A stretch of DNA of 64,000 nucleotides from assembly GCA_027923505.1 (NCBI GenBank), contig BROI01000005.1, positions 1,116,001 to 1,180,000 on the forward strand, written 5' to 3'. Within the stretch, counting starts at the first letter, position 1, and each line of letters begins with the position of its first letter. The DNA is from Mayamaea pseudoterrestris (taxonomy: Eukaryota; Bacillariophyta; Bacillariophyceae; Sellaphorales; Sellaphoraceae). Under the pieces are notes generated by a model. It made no database searches. It saw nothing but the letters and a program-made list of their open reading frames with translations, and was not told the origin of the DNA. Shown here piece by piece: positions 9,523-18,753 of this stretch. The translations under genes and the position numbers were made by a program.

Positions 9523-12006
9523 TTATCGCGGTGTCCAAGTCTTTATTCTAGTTGCCATAACTTGCGGCAAACTCGGCTTAGTATTCAACATTCCTTTCAA
9601 GTAATTACTTTGAGTGACATGTCTCTGACCACCTTTCACGGCCTCAACTGTTGCTTCACGACATAATGCGACAATATCAGCACCGCTAAATCCCTCTGTT
9701 CTACTCGCCAGCAAATTGCAGAAACCATGAATTCCTTCATCGTCCGCCACATCATGCCGCATCTGCGCAATCGACAAATGCAATATAGCAACTCGCTCTT
9801 CTAATGAGGGTACTGAAACATAGACGGTTCTGTCGAATCGACCTGATCGAAAGAAAGCTTGATCTACCATCCAAGGCGTGTTCGTAGCTGCAAGAACTAG
9901 AATCCGATCGTCCAGATTGTGAGCAAAATCTTTCTGCACTTTGCTATCCAGGTCCTGCCATTGATTAAGGTCGTCCATGCATTGTAACAAAGTACTGGAC
10001 AGACGGCCACTACCAGCCCGACTTCGATCAACAAAGAGGGCTTGAAACTCGTCAACAAATATTACCGCGGGTGCGTTTGCTCTTGCCGTTTCAAATGCAG
10101 AGGTTAGCACCTTTTCGCCAGAACCAACTTCACTGTTAATAATATCCTGGCTACTGATAGAAACAAACGCGCCACCCGGCACAGACGTACTTCGCGCGCA
10201 CAATATTCTTGCCACAGCTTTTGCCAGTAGTGTCTTGCCGGTGCCGGGAGGTCCATAAAGTAGTACACCGACCGGTGGTATAAGACCGAATCGGAGAAAT
10301 GTTTGTCGCTTGGTATCATCCAGAAGTAATGACTCGCTAAGTGTCGTTTTGGCGTCTTCGTTCCCTCCCACTGAAGCGAACCATTCATTAGATTGTTCGG
10401 CTGAGAACTTCACTCTCAACCCAGAGAGAGAACCCACATCGCCGTTTTGCAGGGTAGCAAGGACCGATGCAAAGTCAGACAACGTGATAGCTCGCTTAAA
10501 ACGAGCAAGCCTCATGGCAATGTCATGGAAAGTCCGGCCTTGTACCCAAACTGCCGATGCAGCCAAGAATGGCAAGCGACACTCCATGTCCGGGTCAAGC
10601 TGAAGCGAGCGCACTTTAAACGCGTTTCGAAGAGCCGACAAACGACAAGCAGCCGACAACGACGGTAGTCGGAATATCCCGGCCTGCATGGAAGCAAACA
10701 TTGGGTCATTCGACATGATCGTCTTCGGACCTCTTGTCGACGACCTGCCATTGTCGAAGCAAGTGACTATGCCAATAATGCAAAGTCGCACTGTAAGCAA
10801 CGTTCCGCCCTTGCCGGTGAAGTTGTACGTTAGATTGTTAAAAGGAAATGGTAGATGTGAAGTGACCTTGAGGCTACGCGAGAGTTTCTTTATAGATGAA
10901 GCAATGCCGCCCATCACTGGAGACGCTGCGTCGCCATTGTATGACATTGATGAAGGTAACATTGCGTCCAGTCGGTCGAGAATGATGCAAACTCCTTCAT
11001 TTCGAACGGCCGCAGCTACTGCCACCATATGAATAATGGCTTCTAACGCTGCGTCCGCTTGAGTCCCGTACTTTGCTAAAAGAGGTCCTAGTTGCAGAAC
11101 ATGGACGCGCGCGCACCCATTTCGACGCGCCAACATCGATACGAGTCGCGTCTTGCCGTGGCCATGGTGCGGTGAATGTACAGTTAGGCACTTCTCAGAA
11201 AACAACTCCTTAATTGACGTCTGGTTCCTGTGCATCTCTTCTAGCTGGTGATTGTTGCGTGTATACACCACAACAGCTTGCCTCATGGCTACTTGTCTCC
11301 GTCCATTAAGTTTGTGCAGTTGAATTGCATCCTCCGTCAATCCAACCCGGACAGGCTGAGCGAGTATTCTTACCAGACGCTGCTCCAACTGACTGATACT
11401 CTTCAAATCATGGCTATGTAAAACTTCTTCATTCAGTAACGTAGATCCATGACGCATGGGTGTTTCGCCGGTAAGCATGGACATGGGCGAATCGCCAAGC
11501 CAGATACGGACCATGGTGGCCGGTGTAATAATTGCTCGCGCTTGCCATCGCGTTTTGCCGGAACGCGTTTCTCTCATCGCAAAGCCACGGCAAGCACAGG
11601 CGACAAGGTGATTTCGATGAGGATTATCGGAACGCAGAAAGATGAGGTTGTCGGTTGTTGTAACTGGGGACGAGTGCAGCATTTGCGCGTGGTCGGCGGC
11701 AGGACACGAATGCGGATCTTGGAAGACGACACCTTGGGACAGATTCGATGTTGATCCTAAATGATCGCTGGACACTGTATTCTCCCATTGAATATAAAGG
11801 CCATTTTTATGCGGATGTTGATGCGACAAAAGCGAAAGCTGAAGCTTGACGAGGGCCGGTGATAATGCCAAGTGCAATGGATGTGAATGTGAATCATCAT
11901 TTTTGTCGTCGCTCCTATCAGTGGTCATGTATTGCAAAGGGCTAATTTCGACGTATACAAGGAAAGCATCATCAAACGCTCTTTCTGGACATCCATTCAA
12001 GGTCAT
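9523..12006 (-). CDS. Tandem AAA+ ATPase of the CDC48/AFG2 group with a degenerate first module
   Basis: 827 residues, one exon; the ATG at 12006 follows an in-frame TGA two codons upstream. The first AAA module keeps a Walker A-like HSPHHGHGKT but its Walker B reads CIILDRLDAML, with Arg where the catalytic Glu is expected, so it may bind but not hydrolyse ATP. The second module is complete: VGVLLYGPPGTGKTLLAKAV, Walker B VIFVDEFQALF, sensor AATNTPW, and arginine fingers in FFRSGRFDR, followed by GFSGADIVALCREA. The N-terminal about 270 residues are unlike the usual CDC48 N-domain. Candidates are AFG2/SPATA5-like (pre-60S maturation) or a divergent PEX1/PEX6-like protein; sequence alone does not decide. 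Convergent with MMS19, 26 bp between stops. Confidence 0.85.
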   Translation of the reverse strand: MTLNGCPERAFDDAFLVYVEISPLQYMTTDRSDDKNDDSHSHPLHLALSPALVKLQLSLLSHQHPHKNGLYIQWENTVSSDHLGSTSNLSQGVVFQDPHSCPAADHAQMLHSSPVTTTDNLIFLRSDNPHRNHLVACACRGFAMRETRSGKTRWQARAIITPATMVRIWLGDSPMSMLTGETPMRHGSTLLNEEVLHSHDLKSISQLEQRLVRILAQPVRVGLTEDAIQLHKLNGRRQVAMRQAVVVYTRNNHQLEEMHRNQTSIKELFSEKCLTVHSPHHGHGKTRLVSMLARRNGCARVHVLQLGPLLAKYGTQADAALEAIIHMVAVAAAVRNEGVCIILDRLDAMLPSSMSYNGDAASPVMGGIASSIKKLSRSLKVTSHLPFPFNNLTYNFTGKGGTLLTVRLCIIGIVTCFDNGRSSTRGPKTIMSNDPMFASMQAGIFRLPSLSAACRLSALRNAFKVRSLQLDPDMECRLPFLAASAVWVQGRTFHDIAMRLARFKRAITLSDFASVLATLQNGDVGSLSGLRVKFSAEQSNEWFASVGGNEDAKTTLSESLLLDDTKRQTFLRFGLIPPVGVLLYGPPGTGKTLLAKAVARILCARSTSVPGGAFVSISSQDIINSEVGSGEKVLTSAFETARANAPAVIFVDEFQALFVDRSRAGSGRLSSTLLQCMDDLNQWQDLDSKVQKDFAHNLDDRILVLAATNTPWMVDQAFFRSGRFDRTVYVSVPSLEERVAILHLSIAQMRHDVADDEGIHGFCNLLASRTEGFSGADIVALCREATVEAVKGGQRHVTQSNYLKGMLNTKPSLPQVMATRIKTWTPR

Positions 12007-12374
12007 CGTTCAGCTGCCTTCCAGCAGAGAGTACGACGTCTTGCAAAGATCGTTAGACTGACTGTGAACCTCATGGTGGTGAAGTTCGACATTATTATTT
12101 CACTCACAAACCATGTCCTACCGGTACGGTACTGTAGTTACGTAGTCAGGGTAGTATCACCATCTCAACATTATCTATTTGTGAGCCAAGCCTTCTAATG
12201 TAAAACGAATACAGTAGTCTTTGATAAATACTCGCGGTAAACCTATTCATACAGTCGTTAACAACTGCTACTAGTGCCAAGTGCTACCCGGAATACAAGA
12301 TTTTCAACACGCCGTTTTCACCAGCATTGCACATATAAATTGATTCATCGACAAGTATAAAAGGTCATGCAATC
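12007..12374. promoter_or_regulatory. Upstream region of the AAA+ ATPase gene
   Basis: About 370 bp between the ATPase start and the stop of the next minus-strand gene. It contains the palindrome TACCGGTA at 12119-12126 within CTACCGGTACGGTAC. No gene is visible in it. Confidence 0.45.
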
Positions 12375-14324
12375 TCAACTAGGAGTCGAGTACTCCTCAT
12401 GTTTTTCATACAAGGCTGGACGAATTTGAACCAAACGCCACCCAGTCTTGTCAGTGATGCGTTCCTGGACCACCATAACGGGTGCACATTCCGAACTGTC
12501 AGAGTCAAGATCATCCTCCTTGTGTTTTCCCTTCTCACTCGACGAATCACTGCTTCGAACTTCCTGAAGGGATATTGTTTCAGTTGTCGTCGTGTGCACT
12601 TGGATCAATGGTTCGACCTCGCCAACGAGCGATTTTGGATACACGTCGAACGACCCGTGACACTTTATTGTAATGCTGGCCAAGCGGACAACAATCTCAA
12701 CGGATCCTGACCGCATAGGATGTCCCATCGCTGCGACGAAATGCGAAGGTACGACTTCAACGTTCTCGCCACCAAACAAGTCCCGCACGATGAAGTAGGC
12801 ATCGCCACCTGTACCCGTTCGACTCGCCGCCAAGAGGAGGCGCTTTGTAAGAAAGTCAACTGTCGACAGACGGAAGTTGCGGCGTCGGCGGCGCTCTGTC
12901 CCAGCTGGAGTCTCCTTTATAGCAGCGCCAATTAAACTCGCAATGGACGAAATGGAATCATCACCCGAAACACCACTAGTAAATTCACCCTCCGACTGCA
13001 CCTCCTCATGTTTATTGTGGCGCTCCTTTTTCTTATTCCTACCTATCTTGACAGGAAAGGACGTCAATGTCCGCGAGTTTAGAACTTGCGACAAGAGGGA
13101 CACCAAATCTTTGCGACTCTTAACGGGTGGCAACACATTGCCATTGACCGTAATAACCTCTCGCTGCAGATCTCGAAGTGCCTGCCGCAATGATTCCGTG
13201 TCATTCACTCGCTCTTCCAAGACTCTCATGTCTGGCGACACTTCAATGTGCGTCAATTCATGCCGGTATCCTTGACACACCTCAAGTAAGTGTCCAATGC
13301 TTCGAAACTCAATGTTTTTAAACGTGAATCGCATGTCCTTGTCAAGCGTGAGCGTTAACATGCGCTCCATCTCGCAGTCTGACACACAATTCTTCCAGTT
13401 GCTCTGCAAGTACTTGAGGTATTTCAAAATCATGGGTATCAAAAGACTATCGGCCGAGTTTTCGGGGCTCGAAAGAAAGGCTAGCGAGGCGAATGAACAC
13501 TTTTGCACATAGTCGGAACATAATCGACGTATCAAGTTATTCAAATCGTAGGAGAGTACCTGGACAGCAAGAAGCTCAAGTGTAAGACACCGCAGTAATC
13601 TATTTAATACAGGGCTTTGTTCCTGCACTGTGTCAACCGTATCGACAAAGGCGACGACAATGGATCTTGCTCGCGCTCTAAGTGCTCGCACCGGCTCAGC
13701 GGCCAGAACGCAGTCTTGGTTTTGAGACTTGCTCCTATACAGAGAGCGTATATAAAGCTCCAATCGCAAGGTCAATTCGTGGGCTGTGATTTGCGGAAGT
13801 CTTTTCGTCATGTTGCTCGTCGGACGGAGCATTGGCGACGTGTGCATCGCCGTCGTTTGTGGTCCCTTGACATTTTTAACAATGGTGTCTTGGTCGGAGG
13901 GAGTTGCAGTAGTACCCGCAACTGATAGCGATATTCCAGCAAGAAAAGCTTCCAATCTAGCTTTTTTGCGTCGTCCAAGTGCTTCAAAATCATTTTGGTT
14001 CACTTTGCTAAGATTCGGAAGACCGTCAATACCCCCACGGCCCGCTTCCTGCGCCATGTAATCTCGCCAATCCGATCCCTTTTTTTCTTCGCCCGTTGGC
14101 AAAGGTCGAGGCGGCGGCTTAGGTCCACTGATACTAGCATCGCTGCCACTTCTACTGCGAGTATGACATGAGAAAGCACTGTATTCGCTGTAGATAAAGA
14201 GCGTGACTGCTTCGACTGGCTTGCGTAGATGCGTTTGAACGTTGATAGAATGGAATTCGTAGGCGCTAATTGCCTCCGAGTAGCGAGCGACGATTTCTTG
14301 CGCAATTTCCTGGGCGCTTGGCAT
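12375..14324 (-). CDS. Hypothetical protein, 649 aa
   Basis: A long single-exon frame starting at ATG 14324. I do not recognise the family. The N-terminus is helical (QEIAQEIVARYSEAISAY), followed by a low-complexity Ser/Pro linker with KPPPRPLP near residues 68-75, a basic stretch (RRKKARLEAFLAG), and a central helical region of about 200 residues (VLNRLLRCLTLELLAVQVLS, NNLIRRLCSDYVQKCSFASL). A basic KIGRNKKKERHNK patch precedes an acidic, Ser-rich stretch. The last about 140 residues contain a probable beta domain (VEIVVRLASITIKCHGSFDV) and an acidic linker (DDLDSDSSE). No signal peptide or membrane segment is seen. It shares about 410 bp of divergent upstream DNA with DRE2. Confidence 0.65.
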   Translation of the reverse strand: MPSAQEIAQEIVARYSEAISAYEFHSINVQTHLRKPVEAVTLFIYSEYSAFSCHTRSRSGSDASISGPKPPPRPLPTGEEKKGSDWRDYMAQEAGRGGIDGLPNLSKVNQNDFEALGRRKKARLEAFLAGISLSVAGTTATPSDQDTIVKNVKGPQTTAMHTSPMLRPTSNMTKRLPQITAHELTLRLELYIRSLYRSKSQNQDCVLAAEPVRALRARARSIVVAFVDTVDTVQEQSPVLNRLLRCLTLELLAVQVLSYDLNNLIRRLCSDYVQKCSFASLAFLSSPENSADSLLIPMILKYLKYLQSNWKNCVSDCEMERMLTLTLDKDMRFTFKNIEFRSIGHLLEVCQGYRHELTHIEVSPDMRVLEERVNDTESLRQALRDLQREVITVNGNVLPPVKSRKDLVSLLSQVLNSRTLTSFPVKIGRNKKKERHNKHEEVQSEGEFTSGVSGDDSISSIASLIGAAIKETPAGTERRRRRNFRLSTVDFLTKRLLLAASRTGTGGDAYFIVRDLFGGENVEVVPSHFVAAMGHPMRSGSVEIVVRLASITIKCHGSFDVYPKSLVGEVEPLIQVHTTTTETISLQEVRSSDSSSEKGKHKEDDLDSDSSECAPVMVVQERITDKTGWRLVQIRPALYEKHEEYSTPS

Positions 14325-14735
14325 GTTGCTGCGATCCTTTATACTTTACAGGAGTATAGCTCTTAAATAGATAATAGCAGTTGAAAGAGTAGTTGTAAAC
14401 TGCAAGGCTGGTCGGTCAACAGCAGCAAATATAATAATCGCTGATCTGGATGGGACGAACCTCTTGCAAGGTTGATGCTTCGCGACGAGCCCGCCACGCG
14501 CGTAAATATCGGGGGCGTCATCTTGGCCTGTCCGTCGTTGAATCGTGGATTACGAATCCCCACAATGACGTCAACTACCGGCAGCACTGTACAAGTACGT
14601 ACGCGACAAGTACGGGAGCCGCGCTGCGACTTCGCGTCTTTGTGCCATGTGCCATTTCATTCGAATTTCGCTCGCGCCGTTCATTGTTGTCGTTTGCTTT
14701 TACAACAAGTCTTTCACATTCGGTGAAAAGAAAAC
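14325..14735. promoter_or_regulatory. Divergent promoter region, 649-aa protein / DRE2
   Basis: About 410 bp between two start codons. It includes a GTAC-rich stretch (CAAGTACGTACGCGACAAGTAC) near 14590-14615 with nested palindromes. Open frames here lack any recognisable domain. Confidence 0.45.
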
Positions 14736-15473
14736 ATGACCTCTCTAGCTGTATCCCTTGGCGATGCCCTTGCAAAAGAAGGCTGTTTGAAGGTGCATAC
14801 TCTTAAAGATTGCCATCCGGAACGTCTCACGGAACAATCGCTACAAAGCCTCCACATTTCCTTGGTGGTTTCACAGCTTTCGGATGCGAGTGTTTGGGTG
14901 CCTATGGATTTAGCCGCCTTTGTTCCTGCTTTGTCGGACCACGCGAGTGTATCGGTGTGCGTTATAAACGCAACTACTACGCAGAACACCACTACTTTTC
15001 AGCCTATTCACACTGCGTTCTTGCTTGCCGGATTAAGGCAGACGATGGAGACTAAACGAGCCGACGGCAGCATCACGTGGACGGCGAACAAGGCACCATC
15101 GGATGCAACTAAGAATGCTGTGCGTTTGCAAAGTATTTTAAACTTTGATGGAAATGCCGACGAGATTGACGAGGACGACTTACTGAACTCCAACACTCTA
15201 CTCGCACCTCCGCCTACCATGCGCACTAAAGTTAAGGGAGGTGATATAGATGATTGCGGTGGTCGAGCACCTTGTGAGAATTGTAGCTGCGGTCGGGCTG
15301 CTATGTATAACAGCGAGGAGAAGGACAAAGCTGCAGGGGCGAGCTCGGCGTGTGGTAAATGTTCGCTGGGAGATGCATTTCGTTGCGCCTCGTGTCCACA
15401 TTTGGGCAAGCCTGCTTGGAAGCCAGGCGAGGAGAATTTGGTGCTCAAACTTGATTTGCAGGATGATTTTTGA
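14736..15473 (+). CDS. DRE2: Anamorsin homologue DRE2/CIAPIN1, Fe-S electron-transfer protein
   Basis: With the diflavin reductase TAH18 it supplies electrons for cytosolic Fe-S cluster assembly. 245 residues, single exon, ATG at 14736. The N-terminal about 110 residues correspond to the degenerate methyltransferase-like domain, here short and poorly conserved. The C-terminal CIAPIN1 region is diagnostic: motif A ([17 protein letters not shown], about residues 174-190) gives four cysteines for one cluster, and motif B ([20 protein letters not shown], about 203-222) gives the twin CX2C motifs for the second, followed by KPAWKPGE. All eight ligand cysteines are present. The protein is shorter than human anamorsin (312). 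With MMS19 nearby, this makes two CIA-pathway genes within 10 kb, though the order may be coincidence. Confidence 0.96.
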   Translation: MTSLAVSLGDALAKEGCLKVHTLKDCHPERLTEQSLQSLHISLVVSQLSDASVWVPMDLAAFVPALSDHASVSVCVINATTTQNTTTFQPIHTAFLLAGLRQTMETKRADGSITWTANKAPSDATKNAVRLQSILNFDGNADEIDEDDLLNSNTLLAPPPTMRTKVKGGDIDDCGGRAPCENCSCGRAAMYNSEEKDKAAGASSACGKCSLGDAFRCASCPHLGKPAWKPGEENLVLKLDLQDDF

Positions 15474-15828
15474 GAAATCGGGAACGAGGATGACGACCGG
15501 CAGGAAGTATGCGACGGGAGCCTTTTGCTAGTTTATGTCTTTATTATAAAATGGCGCGTCCAGTGTGCTCTGTCTAGCTCTATCGGTAAGTTTAGAATCT
15601 AAATACAAGTATATACGACTCTCAATAAGTAAGTCATATCAGTCGTCGGTTGGATAGCTTTTGCTTTGCAGTGATTAACTGGAAAGAGATGATGTCGCAC
15701 CACGACAGACAATAGTGAATGGCGCGGCGTTGGATGCATCCAATTCACAGTCAACATGATTGCTGCGTCGCTAGCGTAATTTCCACAACTGTAACACAAT
15801 CAAGTCCACGGCTCTTCTTATTAAAAGT
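15474..15828. other. Intergenic region
   Basis: About 355 bp between the DRE2 stop and the next plus-strand start. It contains no convincing ORF, repeat or RNA gene. Confidence 0.5.
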
Positions 15829-16404
15829 ATGACAGCCGCAACCACACAACAATGTTTGCTTCGGCCACCAGAAGAAAGATTGAATTTTCCATTGCTTAAC
15901 GTTCCACGACGAGCGTGTCTTTTATTACTCATGCTGTTGCTTATCCAAACGATGGCCGACGATAGCATGTTTGGCGATCTGAACGATTCTCCGGAAGATG
16001 GGAAGACCATTATACCGTCGATGGCGCCATCAATATCAAATTCACGGAACCATGGCAATGGCAACAAGAATAAGCGAACGGACCGTCCAACCCCTTCCCC
16101 AACGATGAAAGGGAACAGGAATGACAATGGCAAGAAACAGAGACATCGCCCATCGAATTCTCCCACAGGGATGCCGACGGTACCATCACCTTCAGTCGCA
16201 AAAAGTTCCTCGTCTTCTTCCGCTTCTTGGTTCCTGTATTTATGCTTTATAGTCCTCGCAGCGTTAGGATCTTGGATTGCGTATGTGTACTGCAGCAAAA
16301 AGAGGGAGCTACGGATGCTTGATGAACGGAGTCGTGCCGCAGATCGAGTATTGGGAGACATGCAGATGCTACCTCAAGACGAGTATGACAACGAAATTAT
16401 CTAG
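15829..16404 (+). CDS. Single-pass membrane protein with Ser/Pro-rich ectodomain
   Basis: 191 residues. A hydrophobic run (ACLLLLMLLLIQTMA, about residues 29-43) ending before DDSMFGD looks like a signal peptide or signal anchor. It is followed by about 85 residues rich in Ser, Pro, Thr, Asn and basic residues with PS/PT spacing (RPTPSPTMK, PSNSPTGMPTVPSPS), a poly-Ser run, then one membrane helix (WFLYLCFIVLAALGSWIAYV, about 144-163) and a charged cytoplasmic tail. PS-rich ectodomains of this type are common in diatom surface and cell-wall proteins, so a surface role is possible. The opposite strand is also open for about 195 codons, but it lacks domain logic. Function unknown. Confidence 0.65.
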   Translation: MTAATTQQCLLRPPEERLNFPLLNVPRRACLLLLMLLLIQTMADDSMFGDLNDSPEDGKTIIPSMAPSISNSRNHGNGNKNKRTDRPTPSPTMKGNRNDNGKKQRHRPSNSPTGMPTVPSPSVAKSSSSSSASWFLYLCFIVLAALGSWIAYVYCSKKRELRMLDERSRAADRVLGDMQMLPQDEYDNEII

Positions 16405-17284
16405 TCGACACTGTGTGTGGCATGCGTAATGCGGATGAGCAATCTAGAACAACATGGCTGCGTCCAACTTGACTCGGCGACGTATGGAGACAAAATGCGT
16501 ATGTACATCGGAAGTGTTATTATAAGTAACTGAATTCAGGTATAGATATCGTTATGTGCCTTTATGTCATGCACCTTTCCGCGATTAGCGAAAGCGCTTT
16601 CCAGAAATGGCAAGGCAGCTTTGTAGTCCAGTTGCACAATTAGATGTTAGGTCGTGCGTGCAGTTGCCTCAAGCATCATCTAACTACGAGTAACGTTAGG
16701 CATTCATTGCTGTGTCGTCGTTAACTAGGTCCCATTGCCTGAGTAGATCAACAAAGTGTATGTCAACGAAGAGGAATGCACTGCACCAGCCTTCGGTGAG
16801 CCAGTATCTTTCCAACGCCACAGGGGGTACGAGTAATAGCATTGTTGCGCGAACTTGTATCAGCCGTACTTTGCCACCTCTGGTTTCTAACAAGGTGATA
16901 ATGGACTGTTGGAGTGCAGTCGCCGCGTCATTGCCTTGCCTTTGAACCAATGAATGCTGCCTTTTCACTGCGCGGCCATATATAGCGGTAGTCGTCATTC
17001 AGTCCGTCGCTTCAAGCTTTACTATAAAAACCATGATATAGAATGGTAAAGTGTAAGCTCCAATAAGCATGCGTGCTAAGGAAATCTATCTGAGTTTGTA
17101 TGTATGGTGTATTATTGACAATGGCATGCGGTAAATAGCTAGCCAACTGGCAGGCAAGCGGACAAGCGGACAGACGGCGTCGCGGATCCAACCATTCGGC
17201 AACGCAGGAAGAACAAATCGCACGACAGCAACAAGTCGTGCTATAGGGTACAGTTTCATATAGAACCAAGAGGCGTTACCAAGC
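16405..17284. other. Intergenic region, 880 bp
   Basis: The longest stretch of the window without a confident gene. It holds one possible small minus-strand frame (16696-16998, listed separately). The remainder shows no repeat, RNA gene or domain-bearing frame. Confidence 0.5.
16696..16998 (-). CDS. Possible small protein, 100 aa (uncertain)
   Basis: An ATG-initiated frame of 100 codons on the minus strand, with a TATA-like TTTTATAGTAAAG about 30 bp upstream. The product has a helical centre (ALQQSIITLLETRGGKVRLI) and a hydrophobic stretch with several Trp residues (ERYWLTEGWCSAFLFVDIHF). No family is recognised and the plus strand is also partly open. It could be chance or one exon of a longer gene. 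Confidence 0.25.
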   Translation of the reverse strand: MTTTAIYGRAVKRQHSLVQRQGNDAATALQQSIITLLETRGGKVRLIQVRATMLLLVPPVALERYWLTEGWCSAFLFVDIHFVDLLRQWDLVNDDTAMNA

Positions 17285-17789
17285 ATGGCGAAATCGATTC
17301 GATCAAAGATCAAGAGAAAGCACAGGGCCGAGTTTCGCGCCACTTATGGAACTGTATGTGACTAACCGTTTTGAGTGGCAACATCGGTTGATGGTTGATG
17401 TAATCTGAATTTGAGACTGATGGTTGCTCTTTCTCGTTATGCAGGTTGCATACGAAGCAAACATGGCGAACGTCAGCAAGAAGTTGCAAAAGTGTATAGA
17501 ACAGCAGTCAATGAGCGAGGATACGTATGAGAAGTTGAGCAACCTTCTTGGCTCGAATACTGCAGATGCACTAATCGAATATGATGTCAAGGCCGAGGAC
17601 TTGCCTGGAAATGATGTTAACGAAACTATCAAGTTACCTGTAGAAGGTCGAGGAGAAAATAGGGTTGTTTCTCGCATGACTCCAAGCAAACGATCCAAGC
17701 GAAGAAAGCACAAATTCGACACGACTACCGTCAAGGCGGGCAAGCAAGATTGCGAGCCGAGGAAACCTCGCTTCTTTTGTCAATTCTAA
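17285..17789 (+). CDS. LLPH/YBL028C-like nucleolar protein (DUF2423 family)
   Basis: Two exons, 17285-17353 and 17445-17789, joined across a 91-nt intron (GTATGT...TATGCAG), give 137 residues. The first exon encodes the family signature MAKSIRSKIKRKHRAEFRAT, matching the MAKSLRSK-type N-terminus of human LLPH and yeast YBL028C, small basic nucleolar proteins linked to large-subunit assembly. Splicing continues the frame as ATYGT|VAYEANMANVSKKLQ, and the C-terminus is strongly basic (PSKRSKRRKHKFD), as in the family. The match rests mainly on the N-terminus and tail. It adds to the ribosome-biogenesis genes in this window (Nop6-like, LAS1, WDR12, nucleostemin). Confidence 0.8.
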
Positions 17790-18002
17790 TAAAGCATTAT
17801 CTTAGCTACGCTAAACCTATCAATATGTCGTTGTTAGCATTCCAATGCTATTGTCCACCAACACTAAAAGCTCGCGGGGAGATACAAAATCTACGACGTA
17901 CGTCTGTCGTTGCCGATAACGGTACGACATCATTTTGGGTCAAGCGAAAGAAGAGACGCGACGACCATTGTCAGCTTGCGCACGAGTAGTGGTTAACAGT
18001 AA

Positions 18003-18428
18003 ATGGAAGAAGTAGATCGAATCTCATTGGAAGTTACTTTATCTGCCGCTATGGGTGCATTAGCGGGGGTAGGGACTTCTCTTTATAAAGGAACGCCCAT
18101 GATACGGACTGTCGGCCGGACGTCGTTGAGCTGCGCCCTGACGGGAACAGCATGCTTTGGGGCGGAGCGATGTGCCGCTTTGGCTGCCAGAACTTTTTAT
18201 GAAAGAAATTATGATAGCAACGAATGGGGCGATGTGATGTTTTCTCATGCAATGGGAGGTTTGTTGGGAGGGTCGATTCTTGGGAGTTTGTACATTGGGA
18301 AGCCTGCGCATGGAGTCGTCTTTTTTGTGCCCCTCATGCTGCTTTTTGGGACTGGCAAAAAGTTATTTGTGGATGTTAGAGAGGAAGCAGTAAACCGGAT
18401 GACGCGTGATCGAGAGAAGCATAACTGA
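18003..18428 (+). CDS. Tim17/Tim22/Tim23-like membrane protein
   Basis: 141 residues, single exon. Three to four short hydrophobic segments rich in Gly and small residues are visible: SAAMGALAGVGTSLYKG, TSLSCALTGTACFGAERCAA, and SHAMGGLLGGSILGSLYIG followed by a longer one (GVVFFVPLMLLFGTG). The GxxxG pattern, the length and the central FGAERC segment fit the Tim17 superfamily, which includes mitochondrial import channel subunits and complex I subunit B14.7/NDUFA11. There is no cleavable presequence, as is usual for these inner-membrane proteins. Which subfamily it belongs to cannot be told. Followed by Ku80 on the other strand. Confidence 0.6.
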   Translation: MEEVDRISLEVTLSAAMGALAGVGTSLYKGTPMIRTVGRTSLSCALTGTACFGAERCAALAARTFYERNYDSNEWGDVMFSHAMGGLLGGSILGSLYIGKPAHGVVFFVPLMLLFGTGKKLFVDVREEAVNRMTRDREKHN

Positions 18429-18753
18429 AGCAAAAAACGATTGTTCTGTTAACTTGGCCATGTGCTGTTTCCATGTATCATGTGTCTATGTACGTAGTTG
18501 TAGGCGATCGTATGTATATACAATTTATTCAAGCATGTTTACCTAGAGGTCGACAGACACATCCAGCACCGGACTGAATCCTTTCCCTTATTTGCATGAA
18601 AAACATTCACACGGGCCAAGGCTGCTTCAGCTTTTCCATCAACAGATCTCCGCCGTGCGTCGCTGACGCGAATCAGTTGAGACAGATGCTGCTTTTTCTG
18701 CCCTTTGTCTGGTAATGTAGCAGTTGCATCTTCGCGAGGGACTGCAGACTAAA
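18429..18753. other. Convergent intergenic region
   Basis: About 325 bp between the Tim17-like stop and the Ku80 stop. It presumably holds both 3' untranslated regions. No other feature was seen. Confidence 0.5.

Noticed and set aside
15771-16361. 196-codon frame antisense to the Ser/Pro-rich membrane protein
   Set aside because: The plus strand has a signal peptide, a PS-rich ectodomain and one membrane helix in sensible order; the antisense product has no such logic.
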